A DNA stretch of 64,000 nt from Desulfovibrio sp. JC022 (GTDB lineage Bacteria > Desulfobacterota > Desulfovibrionia > Desulfovibrionales > Desulfovibrionaceae), in assembly GCF_010470665.1 (NCBI RefSeq), contig NZ_VOPZ01000008.1, forward strand, positions 124,001 to 188,000, in the 5' to 3' direction. The notes below the pieces were generated by a model. That model was not told where the DNA came from. It did no database searches and saw only the letters and a list, made by a program, of their open reading frames with translations. Made by a program: the position numbers and the translations under genes. Every line of letters starts with the position of its first letter. Positions within the stretch are counted from its first letter, which is position 1. Below, one piece after another: positions 16,476 to 24,349 of this stretch.

Positions 16476-18674
16476 GTGAAAACAGAAAAAACATATGCAC
16501 GCATAAAGCATTCAATACCGGGCAGGATCAGGTTCAAGGTGCCGGATCTGAGAAAGAACAAAATTCTTTGCAGCACCGTTGAGCGAAATTTGGGAAAAAT
16601 TTCCGGGATCACCCGGACCCGTTCGAATAACAAATGTGCAACACTGGTTATTCGCTACAACCCCGAGTTCATTACACCCGAACATGTTTTTGAAACACTC
16701 AGAGAAATAGTCGCCGTACATACGACTAAAATCTGTCCCATCAAAGACAAGAACGAATGCGGATGTCCGCAGGTTAAGGGTGCCCTGCGCTATTTTTCCT
16801 TTGTCTCCGCTGTGGGTGGAGCCGTGCTGGTCAGCGAATCCCTGCTGGGAATTACCGTGGCCCAAACACTGCTCAGCCCGCTGGGTTTCCTGACCGTCCT
16901 TGCGGCGGTGCCGCTGGTTAAAGAAGCCGTCAGCAAAATACGCGAAAAGAAATTCGGCCTTGAAGGTATTCTGGCTGGCGGGATTGTGGCTGCGGTAATT
17001 GCCGGGGAAGCCATGACCGCCTTTGAAATCCTCTGGATCAATGCCGGAGCGGAACTGCTTACCGCATGGATAACCGAACGTTCCCGCCGGGCAATTTCCG
17101 GCATTCTGGACAACACCACCCACCATACCTTTGTCCTCAAAGACGGAGTGGAAGTGGAAGTTGAGATCAACAATCTCCGCAAAGGTGATGTTGTTGTTCT
17201 GCATACCGGGGAAAAGATCTGCGTGGACGGAACCATTGTAGACGGTCAGGGGTTGATCAACGAAGCACCCATCACCGGACGGGCCGATTTCATCCACAAA
17301 CAGCAGGATGATCAGGTTTTCGCCGGGACATTTGTGCGCGAGGGCGTCATCTACGTCAAAGCTGAAGAAGTGGGAGATAAGACCTATCTGGCCCGTATCC
17401 TCCACAAGGTTGAAGACTCCCTCGAAAACAAAACGGACATTGAATCCACTGCGGACAAACTTTCGGTAAGACTGGTCAAAATCGGCTTTGCCTGCACAGT
17501 AGGTACCCTGCTGCTCACCGCAGATCCATGGCGTGCTTTTACCGTACTGCTGGTTATGGCTTGCCCCTGCGCCACTGTACTTTCGGCTTCCACGCCCATT
17601 AGTGCAGCCATCAGTACCGCAGCCAAAAACAATATTCTTATCAAAGGCGGAAGGTATCTTGAAGAAGTTGGCCGTTGCGATATGGCCTGCTTTGATAAGA
17701 CCGGAACCCTGACCGGAAGCGAACCTAGTCTCGAGCATATCCATGTCGTCGAAGGCGTAAGCGAAAGTGAATTGCTGACCTACGCGGTTTCCGTGGAAAC
17801 CCACAACCATCACCCGCTAGCCCAAGCTATTAAACATGAAGCCGAACAGCGGAAACTGCCCCCTCTGCCTCACACTGTTTGCGAATATTTCCTAGGCAAG
17901 GGTATGCGCGCGGAACTAATTGAAAATGAAAACCATTCTATGGAAATTTTGGTGGGTAACAAAAAACTTACCGAACAGTTCGATGTGCGCATCGGCAGCC
18001 TTAGCAGACAGGTTTCAGTCCTCAAACGTAAGGGACTGACCGTACTATACGTTGTCAAAGACAAGGGACCGATCGGATTGCTGGCCTTTGCCAACACCAT
18101 CCGCGAAGAATCAGCAACAGTCCTTAATGCTCTCGGGGCAGGCGGGGTCGAACGCACCGTACTGGTCACCGGGGATGAACCCGCAACCGCCAACGACCTT
18201 GCGCTGACCTTAAACATCCCGGAAATACACGCCTCAGCCATGCCGGAAGAAAAAGCCACCCTTGTACGCACCCTGCAAAGCGAAGGAGGCAAAGTCATGA
18301 TGGTCGGTGACGGTATCAACGATGCCCTTGCTCTGGCGCAGGCCGATGTGGGGGTCGCCATGGGCACCGGGGGCGCGGAAGTAGCTGTTGAAGCGGCAGA
18401 TATCGCTTTAGTCGATGATGACCTCAAAGGTCTCATGTACGTCCAGCAACTCAGTCAGGACACTGTAAAAATCGCCTACCAGAATTTCTGGCTGGCAACA
18501 GGCTCAAATATAGCGGGAGTCATCATGGGCGCGACCGGATATCTCTCCCCGGTTATGGCCGGATTCCTGCACATTCTGCATACCATGGGAGTTATAGCCA
18601 ACTCGTCCAGACTCCTCAGCCATTCACCTGAAGCAATCGAATCCAAGCAAGGCAAAATTTATGAACTTTCGTAA
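16476..18674 (+). CDS. P-type metal ATPase (CPC motif) with TGE changed to TGR
   Basis: 732 residues from GTG 16476. Residues 1-85 form an HMA-like domain that lacks CxxC and instead reads HSIPGRIRF; a Cys cluster follows (Cys87, Cys95, Cys97). The metal-site helix has MACPCATV near 361-367, a CPC motif known in copper/zinc/cadmium groups. The catalytic Asp is in CFDKTGTLT (Asp407), with HNHHPLAQAI and GDGINDALALAQAD also present. Unusually, the actuator motif normally TGES reads ITGRADF at 266-272, so the glutamate that drives dephosphorylation is arginine. It may pump slowly, act as a regulator, or belong to a subfamily with this change. First gene of the operon with the HMA-like and small membrane genes. 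Confidence 0.88.
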   Translation: MKTEKTYARIKHSIPGRIRFKVPDLRKNKILCSTVERNLGKISGITRTRSNNKCATLVIRYNPEFITPEHVFETLREIVAVHTTKICPIKDKNECGCPQVKGALRYFSFVSAVGGAVLVSESLLGITVAQTLLSPLGFLTVLAAVPLVKEAVSKIREKKFGLEGILAGGIVAAVIAGEAMTAFEILWINAGAELLTAWITERSRRAISGILDNTTHHTFVLKDGVEVEVEINNLRKGDVVVLHTGEKICVDGTIVDGQGLINEAPITGRADFIHKQQDDQVFAGTFVREGVIYVKAEEVGDKTYLARILHKVEDSLENKTDIESTADKLSVRLVKIGFACTVGTLLLTADPWRAFTVLLVMACPCATVLSASTPISAAISTAAKNNILIKGGRYLEEVGRCDMACFDKTGTLTGSEPSLEHIHVVEGVSESELLTYAVSVETHNHHPLAQAIKHEAEQRKLPPLPHTVCEYFLGKGMRAELIENENHSMEILVGNKKLTEQFDVRIGSLSRQVSVLKRKGLTVLYVVKDKGPIGLLAFANTIREESATVLNALGAGGVERTVLVTGDEPATANDLALTLNIPEIHASAMPEEKATLVRTLQSEGGKVMMVGDGINDALALAQADVGVAMGTGGAEVAVEAADIALVDDDLKGLMYVQQLSQDTVKIAYQNFWLATGSNIAGVIMGATGYLSPVMAGFLHILHTMGVIANSSRLLSHSPEAIESKQGKIYELS

Positions 18675-18975
18675 AATCGTTGAATTGGAAAAATATCTTG
18701 ATGTGGCCCACCACATACCGGGCCGGATCAGAATTAAATTCAGCCCTCTCATTTTAACCAAGCCCGTTGCATTGGCGGCAATGAAGGAACATTCCGAAAT
18801 GCCCGATGCTATCAGGGATGCCCGGGTCAACATGTCCGCCCGCTCAGTGGTTATTGAATACGACCCCGAACAGATTCAACCGGAACTGGTTGAAGAACTG
18901 ATTCAGGGAACAGACAAAGACAAGAAAGCACAAATCGTCTGCGACCTCTACGGCAGGCTGATGAATAATTGTTAA
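18661..18975 (+). CDS. Stand-alone HMA-like domain protein
   Basis: 104 residues overlapping the ATPase gene by 14 bases, so cotranslated. It holds one ferredoxin-like HMA domain of the non-CxxC type with AHHIPGRIRIKF near residue 16, matching the N-terminal domain of the preceding ATPase (HSIPGRIRF) and more loosely that of the second ATPase (HELPKRIRLK). No signal peptide; Cys only near the C-terminus. A heavy-metal-domain protein is a known companion in fez clusters, so this is a FezC-like candidate. That equivalence is inference. Confidence 0.75.
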   Translation: MNFRKIVELEKYLDVAHHIPGRIRIKFSPLILTKPVALAAMKEHSEMPDAIRDARVNMSARSVVIEYDPEQIQPELVEELIQGTDKDKKAQIVCDLYGRLMNNC

Positions 18976-19005
18976 GAAATACCATTATTTGAGGAGTTAT
19001 TAAAA

Positions 19006-19698
19006 ATGAGCACCGAAAATACCGCCCCCGAAACACAGCAGGCCGCACCACAGCAACCCAACACCGCCCAGCCGGTAATGGGTCCGGATCAGGGCCAGCC
19101 CCATTTTTCCTATACCACTCCCGGTGATCCCTATCAGGGTGCCCCTGTTGCCGGGAATGTACAGCAGCCCGTATACCAGCAACCGCCACAACAGGCTCCC
19201 CAGCAACCTACCCAGCCTGTTTACGGGCAGCCCGTATATTACGGCCAACCCGTGTACGGCCAACCAGTCTATGGTCAGCCCGTATACGGTCAGGTTTACC
19301 AGCAGCCGATGCAGCAGCCTGTACAACAGCCCCTGCAACAGCCAATTCAACAGCCCGTCCAGCAACCGGTTCAGCAGGCTACTACGGTCAACCCCAACAC
19401 ATCTGAAGAACAGGTTAAACAATTTGTAGATCTGGTCAAAGATACAGCAGAAGGCAAAGCCGACCCTGCAAGTTTTCTCAGTTTTTTTAACGGCATTGAC
19501 GATGGATTCTGGAAAGGGCTGCTCGTAGGTGCGGGAATCACCTTTGTCTGCACCAGCAAGACCGTAAGATCCATCTTTAATGCCGGAGGCGGCAAGGAAG
19601 AAATGTCCGCAGAAGAAATGGAAAGAATGGAAGATCTCAAGGCTGAACAAGAATACATGGCCGCACAGGCTGCCAAAGAAGCAGCGGAAAAGGAGTAA
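19006..19698 (+). CDS. Gln/Pro/Tyr-rich tail plus glycine-zipper membrane segment
   Basis: 230 residues with GAGG before the ATG. Residues 1-125 are disordered and repetitive: several VYGQP units followed by a run of QQPVQQ/QQPLQQ/QQPIQQ units, with no Cys. Residues 130-165 are helical and acidic. A single hydrophobic segment follows at about 171-186 (FWKGLLVGAGITFVCTS), then an acidic, Met/Glu-rich C-terminal helix. The segment matches YLKGFLIGAGLALVAS in the next gene, so the two are diverged tandem paralogues. The low-complexity tail suggests scaffolding or condensation at a membrane. No known family; proposed as a structural component of the iron compartment. Confidence 0.7.
   Translation: MSTENTAPETQQAAPQQPNTAQPVMGPDQGQPHFSYTTPGDPYQGAPVAGNVQQPVYQQPPQQAPQQPTQPVYGQPVYYGQPVYGQPVYGQPVYGQVYQQPMQQPVQQPLQQPIQQPVQQPVQQATTVNPNTSEEQVKQFVDLVKDTAEGKADPASFLSFFNGIDDGFWKGLLVGAGITFVCTSKTVRSIFNAGGGKEEMSAEEMERMEDLKAEQEYMAAQAAKEAAEKE
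19219..19380 (+). repeat. In-frame tandem repeats coding VYGQP and QQPVQQ units
   Basis: About six 15-base units coding VYGQP (19219-19290), followed by about seven units coding QQPxQQ (19300-19380). All keep frame. Such tracts vary in number by slippage, so length may differ between strains. Confidence 0.75.
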
Positions 19699-19701
19699 AT
19701 A

Positions 19702-20019
19702 ATGAGTCAGGATTACAACAACGATTACGTATACAATTATCAGGACCCGCAGCTTACTGAGCAGCAGCGTATTGATTCCCAGCAGCAGGTTACACCTGTA
19801 CAGCAGGACAGTTCCGTAAAAAGCTGGGTTAATGTCACCGACTCCCGTTACCTGAAAGGGTTTCTGATCGGTGCAGGGCTGGCTCTGGTAGCCTCAAACC
19901 CCAAAGTCCAGAAAGCGGTTGTTTCCGGTGCCGTAAAAACATGGTCCGCTGTTCAGGGCGGCATCGAGGAAGCGAAAGAAAAAATCCACGATATCAAAGC
20001 CGAAGCGCAGTCTGAGTAA
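19702..20019 (+). CDS. Small single-TM protein with Tyr/Asn/Gln-rich N-terminus
   Basis: 105 residues starting three bases after the previous stop. Residues 1-40 are rich in Tyr, Asn, Asp and Gln (SQDYNNDYVYNYQD). A hydrophobic segment at about 50-65 reads YLKGFLIGAGLALVAS, then NPKVQKAVVSGAVKTW and an amphipathic acidic helix. It shares the membrane segment with the 19006 product and the tail with the 73-residue protein at 14963, so all three appear related. The GAG spacing suits helix packing (glycine zipper). Function unknown; part of the ferrosome-like operon. Confidence 0.7.
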   Translation: MSQDYNNDYVYNYQDPQLTEQQRIDSQQQVTPVQQDSSVKSWVNVTDSRYLKGFLIGAGLALVASNPKVQKAVVSGAVKTWSAVQGGIEEAKEKIHDIKAEAQSE

Positions 20020-20022
20020 GAA

Positions 20023-20093
20023 GCCTCCGGCGGCCCTTCGGGGACCAGAGAACCTTTTTGAAAAAAGGTTCTCTGGACTCTCCCAAAACTTTT
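20023..20093 (+). repeat. Dispersed hairpin repeat, copy B
   Basis: GCCTCCGGCGGC (20023-20034), then a 15-16-bp near-perfect stem CCAGAGAACCTTTTT / AAAAAAGGTTCTCTGG (20045-20076), then TCCCAAAACTTTT, then GGGCTTCGCC. It sits inside the ferrosome-like operon between the 105- and 88-residue genes, where it could cause partial termination or protect upstream mRNA. Confidence 0.8.
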
Positions 20094-20159
20094 AGCAGGG
20101 CTTCGCCACTATTCAAGATTGATTGTGCGAGTACGCATAGCCCCCGGAGGGTTACTAAG

Positions 20160-20426
20160 ATGAACGCCTTACCTGAAAATACAGACCGAATCAGAACCAA
20201 AGACAAAAAGCCATTCCGCCAATGTAAAGACTGTCCGCTTACCCCCAGTAAGACCAAGACTGCGGCAAAAGTCGGAATGGTTGCCACGCTTGGGGCCTCA
20301 GCGGCTTCCGGTGTACTCAAGTTCAAGGGTGCGAAGCCATTGCATCTCTGGGCTTCTTTTGCCTTTGTCGGTTTTACAGCTTTGCACTGGGCGGTTTCCA
20401 GAAAACCGCAGAGGACAACCAGATGA
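20160..20426 (+). CDS. 88-residue protein with CxxC and two membrane segments
   Basis: Start ATG 20160 chosen because GGAGG lies nine bases upstream; a longer in-frame opening to 20058 runs through the hairpin repeat and is unlikely. The N-terminal 25 residues are basic and contain QCKDCPLTP, a CxxC pair. Two hydrophobic segments follow, about 35-55 (glycine/alanine-rich) and 62-81 (HLWASFAFVGFTALHWAVS). Its stop overlaps the next ATPase start (ATGA), so the two are translationally coupled. A metal-handing membrane partner of the ATPase is a reasonable guess; no family recognised. Confidence 0.7.
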   Translation: MNALPENTDRIRTKDKKPFRQCKDCPLTPSKTKTAAKVGMVATLGASAASGVLKFKGAKPLHLWASFAFVGFTALHWAVSRKPQRTTR

Positions 20427-22543
20427 TCGGAACTCCGAATACAAGAAAAAGATTTAAAATAGTTCATGAACTGCCGAAAAGAATCAGGCTAAAATCTCTG
20501 ATTCTGCTTACTCCTGATCTGGACCACAACTATCTGCAAGCCAGCGTGGAATCTCTGGGCGGAGTTGAATCGGTCAGGATCAACGGCCCGGCCTTTTCCA
20601 TTGCCGTGGAGTATGACGGTGCTCCCGAAGTCCGTGCAGCTATTATTGCGACACTGGACGACATTCCGCAGGAAGCTTTTCTCAAAGGAAGTGAACGCGA
20701 ACACGATACCGACCTGATTGAGGTCGGCGCCCGGACCGCAGCCGCTGCGGCGACTCCTTTCCTGCCCCTGCCTGTACAGGCGGCAACAAGCTGGATGCTG
20801 GGCATACCCGGAATTGTGGGAGGGCTTGAAACTCTGTTCACCCGAGGGGTCAAAATTGAGGTACTGGATGGTACAGTCAAAGCACTTTCCCTGCTGCGCG
20901 GTGACTACTTCACCTCCAACTCCGTAGGTGCCCTGCTGAGCCTCGGCGAATACCTTGAAGACCAGTCCGAACAGAAATCAACAGACCTGCTCAAAACCTT
21001 GCTCAAACCGCAGGTTGAAAAAATCTGGATTGAGAAAGACGGACGCGAACTTGAGATCGACTTTAATGCTCTACAAGTAGGTGACATTGTTGTTTGCGGT
21101 CCCGGTGAGCTTATCCCCATTGAAGGAACAATCGTCGAGGGCGACGGCTCTGTGAACCAGAGTTCCATCACCGGGGAATCCGTACCTGTGCACCTGCAAC
21201 CCGGAGACGCAACCCTTTCCGGTGCGGTAGTTGAAGAGGGAACCCTCAAGATCAGGGCTGACAAGGTCGGTGCTGAAACAGGCATGGCCCGCATCAACCG
21301 CTATCTGGAAAGTTCCCTGCGTTCACAATCCAAGAGCCAGATCCAGTCCGCAGAACTGGCCGACAAGCTGGTTCCCCTGACCTTCGGGGCCGGACTTGGC
21401 GTTTACGCCCTGACCGGAGACCTTGCCCGTGCGGCATCGGTGCTGACTGTGGATTACTCCTGCGCCATCAAGCTTTCCACCCCGGTAGCCACCCGTACGT
21501 CCATGTACACCGCCAGCAAAGCCGGGGTCCTGCTCAAGGGCGGGCAGGCCCTCGACAACCTCGCCGCCGTGGATACACTGGTCTTTGACAAGACCGGAAC
21601 CCTGACCAAAGGGGAACTGAAAGTCACCGACATCGTACCCATGCCCCTCTATGAAGAGGAAGAGCTGCTTTCAATAGCTGCCGGAGCCGAGGAACATTAT
21701 GCCCACCCGGTTGCCAAGGCTGTAGTTAACGAAGCCAAAGAGCAGGGAATCGAACTGCCGGAAGTCAGCGGGGTCGACTTTATCGTGGCCCATGGTGTTT
21801 CCGCATACGTTGACGGCAAACGGGTACTTGTGGGCAGCCAGCATTTTGTTGAAGAAGACGAGCATGTGGACTGCTCCTACATGGAAAAGAAAGCCCGCCA
21901 GCTACGCAACGCAGGCAAAAACCTGCTTTTCGTAGCCATGGATGAGGAACTTATCGGAGTAATTGCCATGCGCGATGAGCTGCGCCCCGAAGCTCTTGAA
22001 GCCCTCGAAGCTTTCAAAGACGCCGGGATTAAACGTATTGAAATTCTCACCGGGGACCACCGTTCCACAGCTATGGCCTTGGCGGCCCAGCTTCCCCCGG
22101 TGGACGGAGTGCACTGGGAACTCAAGCCCGAAGATAAAGCCGACATCGTCAAAGAACTCAAGGACGGCGGGGCCAAAGTCGCCTTTGCCGGAGACGGGGT
22201 CAACGACACCCCGGCCCTTGTCAGTGCTGATGTAGGCATCTGCATGCCTTCCGGAGCCGACCTTGCCCGTGAATCAGCGCAGGTGGTCATGCTCAACGAA
22301 GATATGCTCACCCTTGTGGAAGCCCACCGCATTGCACTGACCAACCGCGAAACCCTGAGTAACTGCCTGTGGTCTGCGGTAGGCATCAACTCCGCCACCC
22401 TGCTGCTGGCCGGTATGGGTAAAATATCAACTCTTGCTGCGGCCATGACCCACAACCTGAGCACCGTGGGTATCCTCGGCTACGCCGCCATGAAAACTTC
22501 AGCTACGAACAAACCGCAAGAGTCCGCAAAGGAGAATCAATAA
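20423..22543 (+). CDS. fezB: P1B-type ATPase with SCA motif, FezB-like
   Basis: 706 residues. Residues 1-85 form an HMA-like domain without CxxC, with a basic motif HELPKRIRLK at 15-24. The actuator TGES is normal (250-253). The metal-site helix reads VDYSCAIKLS with SCA at 346-348, as I recall the mark of the P1B-6 group, whose member FezB builds ferrosomes in Desulfovibrio magneticus. The catalytic Asp389 is in FDKTGTLT, with HYAHPVAKAV and GDGVNDTPAL also present. It overlaps the CxxC protein (ATGA) and the triple-FeoA gene (TAATG). I infer iron loading into a membrane compartment; the symbol rests on motif and context, not on an alignment. Confidence 0.82.
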   Translation: MIGTPNTRKRFKIVHELPKRIRLKSLILLTPDLDHNYLQASVESLGGVESVRINGPAFSIAVEYDGAPEVRAAIIATLDDIPQEAFLKGSEREHDTDLIEVGARTAAAAATPFLPLPVQAATSWMLGIPGIVGGLETLFTRGVKIEVLDGTVKALSLLRGDYFTSNSVGALLSLGEYLEDQSEQKSTDLLKTLLKPQVEKIWIEKDGRELEIDFNALQVGDIVVCGPGELIPIEGTIVEGDGSVNQSSITGESVPVHLQPGDATLSGAVVEEGTLKIRADKVGAETGMARINRYLESSLRSQSKSQIQSAELADKLVPLTFGAGLGVYALTGDLARAASVLTVDYSCAIKLSTPVATRTSMYTASKAGVLLKGGQALDNLAAVDTLVFDKTGTLTKGELKVTDIVPMPLYEEEELLSIAAGAEEHYAHPVAKAVVNEAKEQGIELPEVSGVDFIVAHGVSAYVDGKRVLVGSQHFVEEDEHVDCSYMEKKARQLRNAGKNLLFVAMDEELIGVIAMRDELRPEALEALEAFKDAGIKRIEILTGDHRSTAMALAAQLPPVDGVHWELKPEDKADIVKELKDGGAKVAFAGDGVNDTPALVSADVGICMPSGADLARESAQVVMLNEDMLTLVEAHRIALTNRETLSNCLWSAVGINSATLLLAGMGKISTLAAAMTHNLSTVGILGYAAMKTSATNKPQESAKENQ

Positions 22544-23256
22544 TGTCCCTGACATTAAGAAACGCGCCTGTAGAAAAAAACCTGATGCTCAAAGCTGTAA
22601 CCAGCGACAACTTGAAAAACCGCCTTGAACGCATGGGACTACATATAGGTTCGGAACTGGAAATCATGTCTGAGGATTCGGTACAGCACCCGGTAAGAGT
22701 TAAGGGTCCGCAAGGTGAAGTCCTCCTTGCTGCCGGCATGGCTTCCAAAGTTATTGTCCACCACGATGACGGGCATAAAACCCCGGTCTTTGAAATGAAT
22801 CCGGGTGAAAAAGGCCACGTGGAAGGACTGACCGCCGGATCACAGCTGGAAAAAAGTCTCAAAATCCTCGGCATTGCTGAAGGAGATAACGTGGAACTGA
22901 TCCGCTGCCTGCCTCCCATGACCTATAAAGCTGTAGTAGACGGTAAACAAGCCTCCCTTACCGAAGGTATGGCCGCAAAAGTCTGGGGGGAATGTGACGA
23001 AACATCCTGCCAGCTGGCAACCTGTGGTAAAGGACGCCCTTTTGCTGTTAAAAACATACTGGGCGGGCCAAGAGCATCCAAGGCTATAACCGATATCGGG
23101 ATCAAGAAGGGAGCCGAAATATTCATTGAGTCCGTGGAACCGGCCAAAGACGTACGCATGGGTAATGCCGGACGGATAATCATCATGACCAAAGAAGGTC
23201 TACGCTTGCATCTGCGACCGGATCAGGCTGAGACTATGCTGGTTATTGAAGTATAA
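22543..23256 (+). CDS. Protein with three tandem FeoA-like domains
   Basis: 237 residues, no signal peptide. Three SH3-like FeoA repeats occupy about 10-75 (LKNRLERMGLHIGSELEIM), 80-150 (LEKSLKILGIAEGDNVELI) and 155-237 (ASKAITDIGIKKGAEIFIE), each with the FeoA pattern of a helix ending in a G-[ILV]-x-x-G turn. Cys occur at the second-third domain junction (ECDETSCQLATC). Normal FeoA has one domain of about 75 residues. It is coupled to the SCA-type ATPase by a TAATG overlap, so it may act on that pump as FeoA acts on FeoB. That role is inference. Confidence 0.85.
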   Translation: MSLTLRNAPVEKNLMLKAVTSDNLKNRLERMGLHIGSELEIMSEDSVQHPVRVKGPQGEVLLAAGMASKVIVHHDDGHKTPVFEMNPGEKGHVEGLTAGSQLEKSLKILGIAEGDNVELIRCLPPMTYKAVVDGKQASLTEGMAAKVWGECDETSCQLATCGKGRPFAVKNILGGPRASKAITDIGIKKGAEIFIESVEPAKDVRMGNAGRIIIMTKEGLRLHLRPDQAETMLVIEV

Positions 23257-23260
23257 TAAA

Positions 23261-23294
23261 AAAAGCGGGGCAGTTTTAACTACCCCGCTTTTTT
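23261..23294 (+). terminator. Bidirectional terminator closing the ferrosome-like operon
   Basis: Stem AAAAGCGGGG / CCCCGCTTTT with an AT-rich loop and T tracts on both strands; it also ends rlmN. Confidence 0.92.
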
Positions 23295-23296
23295 AT

Positions 23297-24349
23297 TTAT
23301 TTTATCTGATCAGCCTTAAGCTGCCCGCATGCCGCTTTTATGTCCTGACCCATGGACCTGCGGATGGTTGCGGTTATCTTCTTATCCCAGAGATATTTTT
23401 CAAATGCCAGCACCTTGTTCCTCGAAGGGGCCTCATAAAGGGGATCATCACCGGGGTTATAAGCAATAAGGTTGACTTTGCAGCGGCGATGCCCGAGCAG
23501 CTTTACCAACTGCTTGGCATGCTCAATGGAATCGTTAACCCCGCCCAGCAGCAAATATTCGTAGGTGACCTTTTCCCTCGGCTTAAGCGGAAATTTATCC
23601 ATGGCTGCCAGCAGATCATTAATATGAGTCTTGGCTGCCTTGGGCATGATTTTTTCACGCAGCTCCTGAGTAGGGGCATGCAGGGAGATTGCCGGAAGAG
23701 TCAGCCCGGTCTCACCCAACTCTTCAAGTTGCTTGACGAAGCCGACAGAGGAGACGGTTATACGCCGGGGCACGAAAGAAAGTCCGTCCTGATTGTTCAG
23801 ATTTCGCAAGGTACGGATAAGATTTTCAAGGTTGAGCAGTGGTTCGCCCATACCCATAAAAACAAGGTTCTTGAGCGGATCAAGATTGTTTTCACGCAGG
23901 TATTTGCGCCCCGCCAACACCTGCCCGAGCATCTCGGACATACTCATGTTGCGTTCAAACCCCATCAGTCCGGTACTACAGAAGGTGCAGGCCATGGCAC
24001 AGCCCACCTGAGTAGACAGACACTGGGTGTAACGCCCTTCCATGGGAATAAGCACAGTCTCAACTAAGGCACCGTCATTAAGACGCAGGAGCATCTTAAT
24101 TGTGCCATCCTTGCTGGTCTGGACCAGATCAACCTGCGGATGATTGATGACCGCTTTGCTCTTCAAAGCTTCACGCAGATTCTTGGCAAGATTGGTCATG
24201 GAATCAAAATCCGCAACACCCTTCTGCCAGAGCCACTGCCAGATCTGGTCAGTACGAAAACGGGGAGCCTTAAGTTCCTGCGAGACAAAGGATTCAAGCT
24301 CGCTGTATTCCAAATCAAGTATGTCTATCATTCTATTTTTATCTGACAT
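23297..24349 (-). CDS. rlmN: 23S rRNA (adenine2503-C2)-methyltransferase
   Basis: Radical-SAM enzyme that methylates A2503 of 23S rRNA (and A37 of some tRNAs). 350 residues. The 4Fe-4S motif CxxxCxxC is in CAMACTFCSTGLMGFERN near residue 116, the SAM-binding GEPLLN segment follows, and the conserved C-terminal methyl-carrying Cys is in IKAACGQL near 343. The start overlaps the stop of the upstream glycosyltransferase gene by one base (TAATG), so they are cotranslated. Confidence 0.97.
   Translation of the reverse strand: MSDKNRMIDILDLEYSELESFVSQELKAPRFRTDQIWQWLWQKGVADFDSMTNLAKNLREALKSKAVINHPQVDLVQTSKDGTIKMLLRLNDGALVETVLIPMEGRYTQCLSTQVGCAMACTFCSTGLMGFERNMSMSEMLGQVLAGRKYLRENNLDPLKNLVFMGMGEPLLNLENLIRTLRNLNNQDGLSFVPRRITVSSVGFVKQLEELGETGLTLPAISLHAPTQELREKIMPKAAKTHINDLLAAMDKFPLKPREKVTYEYLLLGGVNDSIEHAKQLVKLLGHRRCKVNLIAYNPGDDPLYEAPSRNKVLAFEKYLWDKKITATIRRSMGQDIKAACGQLKADQIK

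Noticed and set aside
16512-17813. 433-codon open frame opposite the first P-type ATPase
   Set aside because: It lies wholly antisense to a well-supported gene, has no plausible domain and no ribosome site; a shadow of codon bias.
19200-19390. CRISPR or non-coding tandem repeat
   Set aside because: The units keep frame through a gene and lack spacers of constant length; they code VYGQP and QQPxQQ.
20058-20159. N-terminal extension of the 88-residue CxxC protein
   Set aside because: It would translate the hairpin repeat and lacks an RBS; ATG 20160 has GGAGG at a good distance.
14963-23256. Magnetosome (mam) island
   Set aside because: No mamA, mamB, mamE, mamK or mamO-like genes; the marker ATPase and FeoA-like genes fit ferrosome loci better.
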